NCBI RefSeq assembly: GCF_041261445.1
Contig: NZ_JBGCCU010000024.1
Location: 124,001 to 188,000 of the forward strand
Length of the DNA: 64,000 nucleotides
From: Catenulispora sp. EB89
GTDB taxonomy: Bacteria; Actinomycetota; Actinomycetes; Streptomycetales; Catenulisporaceae
Direction: 5' to 3'
Made by a program: the position numbers and the translations under genes. The notes under the pieces were generated by a model, which saw nothing but the letters and a program-made list of their open reading frames with translations, was not told the DNA's origin and searched no databases. Shown piece after piece: positions 8,329 to 16,481 of the stretch; the stretch's first letter is position 1, and each line of letters starts with the position of its first letter.

Positions 8329-11300
8329 ATGCAGTACACCGTGCTCGGCCCCGTTGGTTTTCGAAACGATGAACGTTTTCAGGCCGCGGGCAATCCCAAG
8401 GAACAGGGCGTGCTGGCGATCCTGCTGATGGAGCGCGGCCGTGCCGTGTCCGCGCAGATGCTCGCCGACCGACTTTGGGACGAGCATCCTCCCCAGCAGT
8501 TCCGTTCCACATTACAGGCCCATATTTCACGACTTCGCCGCCGGCTGCGCGAGACCGGCCTGCTGACCGAGGTCATCGCCAGCAACCAGGCCGGCTATCG
8601 CATCGACGTGCCGGCCGACGACGTCGACGTGCACCACTTCGACCTCCTGGTCTCCCGGGCCCAGGCCCGCGTCGGGGCCGACCCGCGCTCGGCCCGCTCC
8701 TTGTTGCGCCAGGCCGAGGAGCTGTGGCGCGGCGAGCCGTTCGCCGGTTTGGGTGGGATGTGGGTGGAGACCATCCGGCGCATCCTCACCGACAAGCGGC
8801 GCACGGTGGTGCTCAGACGCCTGGAGCTGGATCTGCAGACCGGCGGCGATGCCGACGAGGCCGTCGCGGAGTTGACCGAACTGGCCTCCGGGAGCCGCAT
8901 CGACCAACGCGTCATCGAGCTCCTGATGATCGCCCTGGACGGTGCCGGACGGACCGACGACGCCCTGGCCCTCTTCCACGACACCAGAGACCGGCTTCGT
9001 GAAGAGGCGGGAACGGACCCGCGCCCCGAACTCCGCACGCTTCACCAACGCCTGCTCAACGGCCCCGTCAAACACCAGACCCCCGTGCCCGAACGCCGCA
9101 GCACGCCGGAGACCGTGGACACGCTGAATCCGGATCCGCCGTATGTGGCAGGACGCGAGGAAGAGCTTGCGACACTCCTCGCGGCCGTCACCGCGGACCT
9201 GCGTTCCGGCAAGCACGGTTCGGTCGTCGCCATCGAGGGGCTGGCCGGCGTCGGCAAGACGACCGTCGCGCTCCAGGCGGCGCACCTGCTTCGCTCCCGA
9301 TGCCCGGACGGTGCGTTGCAGGTCAACATGCACTCGCATGATCCACACCTGCCGCCCCTGGATCCGCAGCAGGCTCTGACGCAACTGCTCGACGCGATCG
9401 GCACACCGTGGCGCGAGCTGGGACGTGCCGACTCGCTCGTGGCGCTCCAAGCGCTCTGGCGAAAACGCACCGCCGGGCGCCGTCTGCTGCTCCTGCTCGA
9501 CGACGTCTCGGACGCGGCCCAGATCGAGTTGTTGCTTCCGCCCCCGGCGGGCACGATCGTCCTGATCACCTCACGCCGCCACCTGACCGGGCTGCCCCAC
9601 GGCCACCAGTTCACCCTCGGTCTGCTGCCCGACAGCGCCGCGACGGCACTCCTGGCGCACATCACCGACCGGACCCTGCCCCACGACGACGATCTCGTCC
9701 GGTTCACCCGATGCTGCGGCGGACTCGCGCTGGCCATCACCGTGGCCGCCGGGCACCTGCGGAGCCGACCGCTGTGGACCGTCGGGGACCTGGCCGACCG
9801 GCTGTCCACGACCTCGCAGTCGTTCGCCGATGACCCGCTGACCGGCCCGATCCACACCGCGTTCGCCATGTCCTACCAAACGCTGAGCAGCCCTCTGCGC
9901 GATCTGCTCCGCTACCTCGCGGCCCACCCCGGCCCGGACATCGGCCTGCCCGCCGCCGCGGCCATGTCCGGCGCGGCGCTGGCCGACACCGACATCAGGC
10001 TCGACAATTTGGTGGACCACCGACTCCTGGAGCACACCAGCGCTCACCGATTCATGCTGCACGACCTGCTCAGACAGTATGTCCTAGCGCAGGCCGACGA
10101 ACAGCAGAACCTTGACAACCAGCGGGGCGTCGACCGCGCCGTCGCCTTCTACCAAACCGCCGCCGCGCGCGCGGACCACGCCCTGCAGCCGCGCCGCCGT
10201 GAACTCCGGTATCCCGTGGCCTCAGCGCCGGTGGCAGGTGTGGATCTCGACACGCCCGAGCAGGCCCGGCGGTGGCTCGACAGCGAGGACGCCAACCTGT
10301 CCGCGGTCATCACCTGGTCGGTGCGGCTCGGCCGCGGCAGACACCTCGGACTGCTCCCCCACGTGCTGGCTCAGCACCTGGACCGGCGCGGGAACTGGCC
10401 TCAGGCTCTGCAGCTCATCGAGAATCTGCTCGCCGCCCCGGACACCGACTCTCCGGACGACCGACCGGACACCGTCAAGGCACGCCTGCTGACCGATCAC
10501 GCGGGGCTTTCCTTCCGGGCCTGCCGTTATGAGGACGCGTTGCAGAGCGGTCACGCCGCACTGGCCGTCTGGAAGGCCGACGACGACCGCTACGGCCAGG
10601 CGGACGCGCACGTCCAGATCGGGCGTGCGCACGACGCCACCGGACACCGCGGCCAGGCGATCGACGCCTTCCGGACGGCGGCTGCCTTGTACGGGAGCCT
10701 CGGCGACCTCAGCCGGGTGGCCGTGGCCGAGGATCAGTGGGCTGTCAACACGTTCCAGCAGGGGCACCAGGACGAGGCGATCGCGCGGGGCCGCCACGCT
10801 TTGGAGATCGCGCGCCGACAGAACGACCTGCCGGTCATCTGCGACGTCCTCATCAATTTGGGCGAGATGTACCGAAGGGCCGATGAGAACGGCCAAGCCC
10901 TGGCCTGCTTCCAGGAAGCCCGCACCCTGTCCGGGACGCTGGGCGACCCGCTCAACACCGCCTCGCTCGACGTCAACATCGCTGCCGTCTACGAACGCGC
11001 CGGGAACCACCAGCGGGCTCTGGCTTCCATGCAGGCCGCGTTGCAGAAGTTCCGGCAGCTCGGCGACCATCGCAACGAGATCGAGAGCCACATCCTGCTG
11101 GCCACGGTGCACACCAGCCTCGGGCATCCCGATTCGGCGTTCGAGGAGTTGCGGAACGCGGCCGAACTCGCGGCGCAGACGCACGATCAGCTGCGGCTGT
11201 TCCAGGTCCGGCTGGCGGAAGGCAGCACGCACTCCGCCGGCGGCGATGTCCGACGCGCTGTCGATGCGTACAAGGCGGCCCTGAAAATCGCCGAGGAAGC

Positions 11301-11433
11301 GGCCGCCTTGCCCGAGCAGGCCCGGGCGCACCGTACCCTCTCTGAGCTCTACGCGAGCCTGAGCATGACCGATCGCGCGCAGAGCCACCTGCGGGAGGCG
11401 GAAGCGATGGGACCGCAAGGCGACGATGCCTGA
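8329..11433 (+). CDS. AfsR/SARP-like regulator: winged helix, BTAD, NB-ARC ATPase and TPR repeats
   Basis: The ATG at 8329 is preceded by GAGGGGAG and gives 1034 residues. An OmpR-type winged helix covers about 1-95, and a bacterial transcriptional activation domain about 100-245. The NTPase module follows, with Walker A GLAGVGKTT (K310) and a LLLLDDV Walker B near 390. Tetratricopeptide repeats fill about 690-1030. This is the AfsR architecture; such proteins activate secondary metabolite or developmental genes and often respond to Ser/Thr kinases. Codon 62 is TTA (8512-8514), the rare leucine codon that makes translation depend on the bldA tRNA in streptomycetes. No biosynthetic cluster lies in the window, so the target is unknown. 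Confidence 0.9.
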   Translation: MQYTVLGPVGFRNDERFQAAGNPKEQGVLAILLMERGRAVSAQMLADRLWDEHPPQQFRSTLQAHISRLRRRLRETGLLTEVIASNQAGYRIDVPADDVDVHHFDLLVSRAQARVGADPRSARSLLRQAEELWRGEPFAGLGGMWVETIRRILTDKRRTVVLRRLELDLQTGGDADEAVAELTELASGSRIDQRVIELLMIALDGAGRTDDALALFHDTRDRLREEAGTDPRPELRTLHQRLLNGPVKHQTPVPERRSTPETVDTLNPDPPYVAGREEELATLLAAVTADLRSGKHGSVVAIEGLAGVGKTTVALQAAHLLRSRCPDGALQVNMHSHDPHLPPLDPQQALTQLLDAIGTPWRELGRADSLVALQALWRKRTAGRRLLLLLDDVSDAAQIELLLPPPAGTIVLITSRRHLTGLPHGHQFTLGLLPDSAATALLAHITDRTLPHDDDLVRFTRCCGGLALAITVAAGHLRSRPLWTVGDLADRLSTTSQSFADDPLTGPIHTAFAMSYQTLSSPLRDLLRYLAAHPGPDIGLPAAAAMSGAALADTDIRLDNLVDHRLLEHTSAHRFMLHDLLRQYVLAQADEQQNLDNQRGVDRAVAFYQTAAARADHALQPRRRELRYPVASAPVAGVDLDTPEQARRWLDSEDANLSAVITWSVRLGRGRHLGLLPHVLAQHLDRRGNWPQALQLIENLLAAPDTDSPDDRPDTVKARLLTDHAGLSFRACRYEDALQSGHAALAVWKADDDRYGQADAHVQIGRAHDATGHRGQAIDAFRTAAALYGSLGDLSRVAVAEDQWAVNTFQQGHQDEAIARGRHALEIARRQNDLPVICDVLINLGEMYRRADENGQALACFQEARTLSGTLGDPLNTASLDVNIAAVYERAGNHQRALASMQAALQKFRQLGDHRNEIESHILLATVHTSLGHPDSAFEELRNAAELAAQTHDQLRLFQVRLAEGSTHSAGGDVRRAVDAYKAALKIAEEAAALPEQARAHRTLSELYASLSMTDRAQSHLREAEAMGPQGDDA

Positions 11434-11493
11434 CGTCCGACTTCGGCAGTGCCCTTACTTGCGATACCAGCCAGCCAACCACCGCCAGCAGGC

Positions 11494-12345
11494 CTAAGGC
11501 TTCCGAGCCAGCACCCCGATGAACGGCACGATCGGCTTGTGCGTGTCGTCCAGTTCCGGCAGCCAGACGCGGATGTCCGCGACGCCCGGGGGCTGGATCT
11601 CCAGGCCGGTCAGCCAGGGGGTGATCTGCTTCGCGGTGCGGGGGACGACGGGGACGCCGGTGCGCTTGGCGTAGTCGCGGGCTGCGTCCTTCTGCCCCTG
11701 GGGGGCGGCGGCGTCGGGGGCGCCGTGGGAGATGGTCAGGTAGCTGCCGGGGGCGCAGGGGTGCATGAAGGCGTGGACGATCTGGTCGGGGCGGGCGGTG
11801 GTGGGTTCGGTGTCGGGGATGAAGTGCAGGACGGAGAACAGCAGGATCGCTACCGGCTTCGTCCAGTCGATGGTGTCGCGGACCAGGGGGTGGTCGAGGA
11901 CGACGTCGGGTTCGCGGAGGTCGGCCAGGGCGGCGTGCGCGGTGGGGTTGTCGGCGAGCAGGGCTCGGGCGTGGGCGATGGCGACCGGGTCGATGTCGAT
12001 GTAGACGACGGTCGCGTCCGGGTCGACGGCCTGCGCCACTTCGTGGACGTTGCCGACGGTGGGGACGCCGGAGCCGAGGTCGAGGAACTGCGTGATGCCG
12101 CGTTCGGCGATCAGGTTCTGCACGACGTGGCGCAGGAAGACGCGGTTCGCCTGCGCGGAGGCCGGCAGGGACGGCATCGAGCTGGCGGCGCGGCGGCCGG
12201 CTTCGCGGTCGGCTTCGAAGTTCTGCGAGCCGCCCAGCCAGAAGTCGTAGATGCGCGCCGGGCTCGGGTGGGTGGGGTCGACTTCGGGCAGGCTCAGGGC
12301 CAACTCGGCCGCGTCGATCGAGTCCATGACAGATGATTGTGGCAT
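11494..12345 (-). CDS. SAM-dependent methyltransferase of the Methyltransf_19 family
   Basis: The protein has 283 residues if started at the ATG at 12345, or 277 from the ATG at 12327; neither has a clear ribosome site. The N-terminal signature THPSPARIYDFWLGG followed by NFEADRE is typical of a family abundant in actinomycetes. The SAM-binding glycine motif FLDLGSGVPT is near residue 95, followed by VVYIDIDPVAIAHAR. The natural substrate of this family is not established. It stands alone between convergent and divergent neighbours. An inverted repeat covers its start region (12341-12379). Confidence 0.88.
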   Translation of the reverse strand: MPQSSVMDSIDAAELALSLPEVDPTHPSPARIYDFWLGGSQNFEADREAGRRAASSMPSLPASAQANRVFLRHVVQNLIAERGITQFLDLGSGVPTVGNVHEVAQAVDPDATVVYIDIDPVAIAHARALLADNPTAHAALADLREPDVVLDHPLVRDTIDWTKPVAILLFSVLHFIPDTEPTTARPDQIVHAFMHPCAPGSYLTISHGAPDAAAPQGQKDAARDYAKRTGVPVVPRTAKQITPWLTGLEIQPPGVADIRVWLPELDDTHKPIVPFIGVLARKP

Positions 12346-12379
12346 TCGGGACGCCGTTGTGCGCGGTGGCCCGAATGCC
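12341..12379. promoter_or_regulatory. Inverted repeat at the methyltransferase start
   Basis: GGCATTCGGG and CCCGAATGCC are perfect ten-base arms separated by 19 bases. The left arm contains the upstream start codon of the methyltransferase. It could be an operator, or the 3' hairpin of the minus-strand SnoaL-like gene, whose stop is at 12398. Confidence 0.4.
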
Positions 12380-12397
12380 GCAAGTCACGCAGCGAAA

Positions 12398-12754
12398 TCA
12401 GCCGAAGAAGTTGTACGCCCGGCGTATGTGACCGTCGGCCGCGATCACTGTTCCGTAACCGGTGGCCACGGGGACGGTCAGCGAGCCAGGCTGCGTCAGT
12501 TCCCAGGAGAACAGCGCCACATCGTGGTGGACGCTGATCACCTTGGCCAGCGAAAGGTCGAGCTCGCCAAGCTTCTCCCGCGCCTCCCCGACCGCGCTGA
12601 CGATCTCCGCGTGCCCGGTGGCCGTCCAGTCGGGGTCGATGATCTCGGCGTCCGGGCTGAAGACGCGTTCCAGGACGGCCTCACGCCGCCGCGCGTCCCG
12701 CTCGCTCCACGCCTCGAAGTACGTCCGGATCAGGTCCTCGATCGTCTGGCTCAT
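12398..12754 (-). CDS. SnoaL/NTF2-like protein
   Basis: This small protein of 118 residues has the cone-shaped SnoaL/NTF2 fold pattern: an N-terminal helix IEDLIRTYFEAWSERD, then SPDAEIIDPD and a string of beta strands. The ATG at 12754 has GGAG eight bases upstream. Family members are ketosteroid-isomerase-like enzymes or ligand-binding proteins. The substrate cannot be read from sequence. Its start lies 74 bases inside the end of the MFS transporter gene, so the two are co-transcribed, and the TetR-controlled promoter upstream probably serves both. Confidence 0.8.
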   Translation of the reverse strand: MSQTIEDLIRTYFEAWSERDARRREAVLERVFSPDAEIIDPDWTATGHAEIVSAVGEAREKLGELDLSLAKVISVHHDVALFSWELTQPGSLTVPVATGYGTVIAADGHIRRAYNFFG

Positions 12755-14144
12755 TCTGTGATCTCCTCTGTTCTTTGAGCGCGAAGGCCAGGAACGCGCC
12801 GAGCATCGCCGTGCCGCCCGCCGCGAAACCGGCCTGTCGCAGACCGTTGATGACTTCCGTCGGAGGCACGTGGCCTCCCACGCTGTGCAGCCCGGCGGTG
12901 GCGATCGCGACCAGTACCGCGAGCCCCGCGGCCCCGCCGAGTTGTTGGGCAGTGGTGGCCATCGCCGAGGCGACGCCTTGTTCCCCGGCCCGCACCCCGC
13001 TCGTCGCGGTCACGAACATCGCCGTGAACGTCATGCCGCCCCCGACGCCCCACACCGCGATGCCTGGGACCAGCGTCCAGAACGAGGCGTCCGGCGCCAT
13101 GCCGGCGGCCAGCAGCACGATCCCCGCACCGTTGATCAGCATGCTGACGAACAAGCTCGTGCGCGCTCCCCACCGGCCGATCAGCGCCGGGCCGAACCTC
13201 ATGCCCGCGACCACCGACAGGACGGTCACCGGCAGGAACGCCAGGCCGGTCGCCAGCGCGCTGTAGCCGTGGCCGACCTGCAGGTACGTGGTGAAGGCGT
13301 AGTAGGCGCCCCCCAAGGCGCTCTGGAATATCAGGATCGCCGCCATGGCCACGGCCAGGCTCCTGGTGCGCAACAACCGCGGCGGCACGAGCGGATCGCG
13401 TGCCCCTGTCTCGATGACCGCGAACGCACCGAGCAACGCGACACCGACCCCGATCGACCCCGCGCCGCGCACCGAACCCCACCCGGCCTGCGGCCCACTG
13501 GCCAGCCCGAACACCAGCAGCATCGAGCCGACGGTGGCGACTAGCGCGCCGGGCAGGTCGAAGCCCGTCAGGGTCCTTCTATCGACACGGTCCCTCGCGA
13601 GCAGGCGCGGTGCGGCCACCATGATGACCAGCGCCGGCGGAACCATCACCAGCATCACCCAGCGCCAGCCCCCGACCTGCGTGAGCACGCCGCCGAGCAG
13701 CGCGCCCGCCGCCAAGCCCGCGCTGCCCGCGGCGGACCACAGCGACAGCGCCCGCGTGCGCTCCGGGCCTTCGGCGAAGCCGGTGGTGACCAGGGACAGC
13801 GTCGCCGGCGTGAGCATCGCGGCGCCGACGCCCTGCACGGCGCGCGCGGCCAGCAGCGTCGCCGGGCCGGTCGCCAGGCCGCCGGCCAGGCACGCGGCCG
13901 CGAACAGGGCCAGGCCGACGACGAACATGTCGCGCCGGCCGATGCGGTCGACGAGCCGGCCGCCGAGCATGAGCAGGCCGCCGAAGGCCACCGCGTAGGA
14001 GCTGACGACCCACTGCAGCGACTGCGCGCCGAAGCCGAGTCCGGTGCCGATGTCGGGCAGCGCGACGTAAACGATGTTGTAGTCCAGGGCGACGACGAAC
14101 TGCGTCGACACCAGCAGTGCCAGTCTGAGCCGCACGATCCCCAC
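12681..14144 (-). CDS. MFS multidrug-type efflux transporter
   Basis: This 487-residue polytopic protein begins with a hydrophobic helix and ALDYNIVYVALPDIG, the motif C-like opening of DHA2-type proton-driven drug exporters. GRLVDRIGRRDMF between TM2 and TM3 is the canonical loop 2-3 motif. The length suits 14 helices. The start is a GTG at 14144, with an alternative GTG three codons on. It is divergent from a TetR gene, with a palindrome and promoter elements in the 80-base gap, so it is probably derepressed by a ligand of TetR that it then exports. Its 3' end overlaps the SnoaL-like gene by 74 bases. Confidence 0.9.
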   Translation of the reverse strand: MGIVRLRLALLVSTQFVVALDYNIVYVALPDIGTGLGFGAQSLQWVVSSYAVAFGGLLMLGGRLVDRIGRRDMFVVGLALFAAACLAGGLATGPATLLAARAVQGVGAAMLTPATLSLVTTGFAEGPERTRALSLWSAAGSAGLAAGALLGGVLTQVGGWRWVMLVMVPPALVIMVAAPRLLARDRVDRRTLTGFDLPGALVATVGSMLLVFGLASGPQAGWGSVRGAGSIGVGVALLGAFAVIETGARDPLVPPRLLRTRSLAVAMAAILIFQSALGGAYYAFTTYLQVGHGYSALATGLAFLPVTVLSVVAGMRFGPALIGRWGARTSLFVSMLINGAGIVLLAAGMAPDASFWTLVPGIAVWGVGGGMTFTAMFVTATSGVRAGEQGVASAMATTAQQLGGAAGLAVLVAIATAGLHSVGGHVPPTEVINGLRQAGFAAGGTAMLGAFLAFALKEQRRSQNEPDDRGPDPDVLRGVERAGRAAA

Positions 14145-14165
14145 CTTTCTGAGCGGCGTATGTTT

Positions 14166-14202
14166 ACTACACGCCGTATAGTTACATCACGGCAAGCACT
14201 AA
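14166..14202 (-). promoter_or_regulatory. Candidate TetR operator and promoter of the MFS gene
   Basis: ACTACAC-GCC-GTATAGT (14166-14182) is a 17-base inverted repeat with a single mismatch. It overlaps a minus-strand -10 (TATACG, 14175-14180), which has a -35-like TTAGTG (14197-14202) 16 bases away. The adjacent TetR protein is the obvious candidate to bind it. Confidence 0.5.
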
Positions 14203-14225
14203 CGCAACGCTGTAGAGTGTCAGCC

Positions 14226-14954
14226 GTGGAAGCCCCAGTGGATGCCCCGACACAGAGCCGGCGGGCCCGCCTCCGGGCCCAGACCGCGCAGGAGATCAAG
14301 ACGATCGCGCTGGACCTGATGGCCGCCGGCGGACCCGACGCCGTCACGCTGCGCGCCATCGCGCGCGAGATGGGCATGACCGCCAACGCGATCTACGGCT
14401 ACTACGCCACCCGCGACGAGCTGGTCACGACGCTGATCGCGGACCTGTACACGGCGTTCGTGGACGGTGCCGAGGCCGCGCGCGACGCCCGGCCGGCCGC
14501 GGACGCGGCGGGCCGGATCCTGGCCTGGGCCGAGGCGTTCCGGCAGTGGGCGCTGACCAACCCGGCGGGCTTCCGGCTCGTCTACGGCGACCCGGTGCCC
14601 GGCTACCAGGCGCCGGCGGAAGGGGCCGCGGTCGAGGCCGAGCGCCGGGCCTGCCTGGGGCTGACCGGGCTGGTCGCCGGGGCGTGGCCGAGCGCGGAGG
14701 GGCTGCAGGCGGACGCGGCGTACCAGTGGTCTGATTTCGATCCGACGCTGGTCGCCACGGTCCGGGATCAGTTCCCTGAGCTGCCGCCGGACGCCGTCGC
14801 GCTCGCGTTGCGGGTATGGGGGCGGCTGCACGGCTTGGTCTCGCTGGAGATCTACGGCCACCTGCGTTATCAGACCCCTGATCCCGGCAAGGTCTATCGC
14901 AGCGAGATCTGTGATCTGGTCCGGTCACTCGGGCTGACTCCCCCGGCCGAATGA
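14226..14954 (+). CDS. TetR-family repressor
   Basis: This protein has 242 residues from the GTG at 14226. TAGAGT at 14213-14218 could be a -10 giving a leaderless message, and an in-frame start 66 bases upstream would run through the operator. The N-terminal DNA-binding domain reads VTLRAIAREMGMTANAIYGY, with the tyrosine-rich recognition helix of TetR proteins. The C-terminal ligand domain contains RLVYGDPVPGYQAP, typical of the WHG-type TetR C-terminal domain. It most likely represses the divergent MFS gene and itself. Confidence 0.88.
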   Translation: MEAPVDAPTQSRRARLRAQTAQEIKTIALDLMAAGGPDAVTLRAIAREMGMTANAIYGYYATRDELVTTLIADLYTAFVDGAEAARDARPAADAAGRILAWAEAFRQWALTNPAGFRLVYGDPVPGYQAPAEGAAVEAERRACLGLTGLVAGAWPSAEGLQADAAYQWSDFDPTLVATVRDQFPELPPDAVALALRVWGRLHGLVSLEIYGHLRYQTPDPGKVYRSEICDLVRSLGLTPPAE

Positions 14955-14975
14955 CGCCGCGCTTAGGGTGACGGT

Positions 14976-15851
14976 GTGACCAACGAGATGCCGACTTTCG
15001 CGCTCAGATACGCCACGCCCTTCTTCGGCGCCGATCCGGAACGGCTGGTGACGGTTGCCCGTCAGGCCGAGGAGTCCGGGTTCGAAGCCATATACGTGCC
15101 CGAACATGTGGCGCTCTATCCGGAGGCCAAGATCGGCGAGTGGGAGCTGCCGACGGATCTGCCGTTCCCGGATCCGTTGGACATGCTGACGTTCGTCGCC
15201 GCACACACCGAGCGGTTGTTGCTCGGCACCGGGGTGCTGTTGCTGCCGTACCACCACCCCGTGACGCTGGCCAAGCGCCTGGCGACCATCGACGTGCTGT
15301 CCGGCGGCCGGATGCGGTTGCTGGGGATCGGCGTCGGGGTGCTGCCCGGCGAGGCGGCGGCGGTGGGGGTCGACTACAGGACGCGCGGGCGGCGTGCAGA
15401 CGAGGCGATCGACGTGATGCGGGCGTTGTGGGCGCGGGACGAGGCCGGGGCTCAGTTCCACGGCGAGTTCTACGACCTGGACCACGTCTACAGCCACCCA
15501 AAGCCGTTGGCGGAGTCCGGGCTGCCGATCCACGTCGGCGGGTCGAGCGAGGCCGCGGCCCGGCGTGCCGGACTGCGCGGGGACGGCTGGCTTCCGGGCG
15601 GTGGGCTCATGCCCGATGAGCGGAAGGCGTTGTGGGAGCTGGTACTCTCGACGGCGGAGAAGGCCGGTCGCGATCCCGGGGCCATCGCGTACACGCACAT
15701 GGGGTCGTTGGAAATGTCTCCGGAGACAGCCGAGCGGCTGGCGGCGGAGGGCGTCACCCGCATCTCGGTCGCCGCGCCGACCGGGGAGCCGGACGAGCAG
15801 TGCGCCGAGTTGGTGGCGTTCGCGGAGCGGTTCGGGCTGGGCAAGGGCTGA
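14976..15851 (+). CDS. LLM-class F420-dependent oxidoreductase
   Basis: This 291-residue protein of the luciferase-like monooxygenase superfamily opens with a TIM barrel. It contains SGFEAIYVPEHV, RLLLGTGVLLLPYHHP and VLSGGRMRLLGIGVG, the pattern of the F420-dependent branch in mycobacteria and streptomycetes. The substrate is unknown. The GTG at 14976 follows the TetR stop by 21 bases, so it may be co-transcribed with TetR. A strong terminator lies downstream. Confidence 0.85.
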   Translation: MTNEMPTFALRYATPFFGADPERLVTVARQAEESGFEAIYVPEHVALYPEAKIGEWELPTDLPFPDPLDMLTFVAAHTERLLLGTGVLLLPYHHPVTLAKRLATIDVLSGGRMRLLGIGVGVLPGEAAAVGVDYRTRGRRADEAIDVMRALWARDEAGAQFHGEFYDLDHVYSHPKPLAESGLPIHVGGSSEAAARRAGLRGDGWLPGGGLMPDERKALWELVLSTAEKAGRDPGAIAYTHMGSLEMSPETAERLAAEGVTRISVAAPTGEPDEQCAELVAFAERFGLGKG

Positions 15852-15901
15852 GGCACGGCTGAAGCGCGGCCGAGGCACGACCCGGGTCTGTCGAGTGCCA
15901 A

Positions 15902-15934
15902 GGTGTGTCCCCGAGGGCAACGCGGGGACACACC
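15902..15934. terminator. Strong GC hairpin
   Basis: GGTGTGTCCCCG and CGGGGACACACC form a perfect 12-base-pair stem with a nine-base loop. It lies between the convergent F420-type oxidoreductase and CBS genes and can serve both. Confidence 0.75.
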
Positions 15935-15967
15935 GCTGACCGCACCGCACTGCGGCGTTTCGGTGGA

Positions 15968-16384
15968 CTACGCCGCGCAGATCCGTTCCACGAACTCGGC
16001 GAGCTGCTGCTCGCTGAGGTGCGCGGCCAGGTCCGCCTCGCTGATCATGCCGACCAGCCGTTTGTTCTCCACCACCGGCATGCGCCGGATGCGGCGGCTC
16101 TCCATCTCGTGCAGCACCTCGCCGACGTCGGCACCGGCGTCGACCCAGCGTGGCGTGCCCTCGCAGAGCTCGGCGCAGCGGACCTGCGCCGGGTCGTGGC
16201 CGAGCGCCACGCACTTCACCACGATGTCGCGGTCGGTGATGATGCCGCACAGCCGCTCGTTCTGGTCGCTGACCGGCAGCGCGCCGACGTCGAGCTGCCG
16301 CATGAGCTGCGCGGCGCGGTCCAGCGTCTCCTCGCGGTAGATCCACTGGGCGCCGGGATGCATGATGTCCTTGGCAGTGGCCAT
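15968..16384 (-). CDS. Two-CBS-domain protein
   Basis: This 138-residue protein consists of a pair of CBS motifs: AQLMRQLDVGALPVSDQNERL with GIITDRDIV in the first half, and EVLHEMESRRIRRMPVVENKR with GMISEADLA in the second. CBS pairs (Bateman modules) bind adenine nucleotides and regulate partner proteins; stand-alone versions are common and stress-induced in actinobacteria. A clear GGGAGG ribosome site precedes the ATG. No partner is adjacent. About 100 bases upstream of the start hold no recognisable gene. Confidence 0.88.
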   Translation of the reverse strand: MATAKDIMHPGAQWIYREETLDRAAQLMRQLDVGALPVSDQNERLCGIITDRDIVVKCVALGHDPAQVRCAELCEGTPRWVDAGADVGEVLHEMESRRIRRMPVVENKRLVGMISEADLAAHLSEQQLAEFVERICAA

Positions 16385-16481
16385 GATCGCCTCCCAGGAC
16401 TAGGCCCCCTTGGGGACTGCCACTTCTATCGTGGGCACCTTGGGGTCGGGGCGCCACCGGAGGGCGCGGCGACGGCCGCGA

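Noticed and set aside
8533-9450. Minus-strand frame opposite the AfsR-like regulator
   Set aside because: It is antisense to the well-supported winged-helix and BTAD domains and lacks any start signal.
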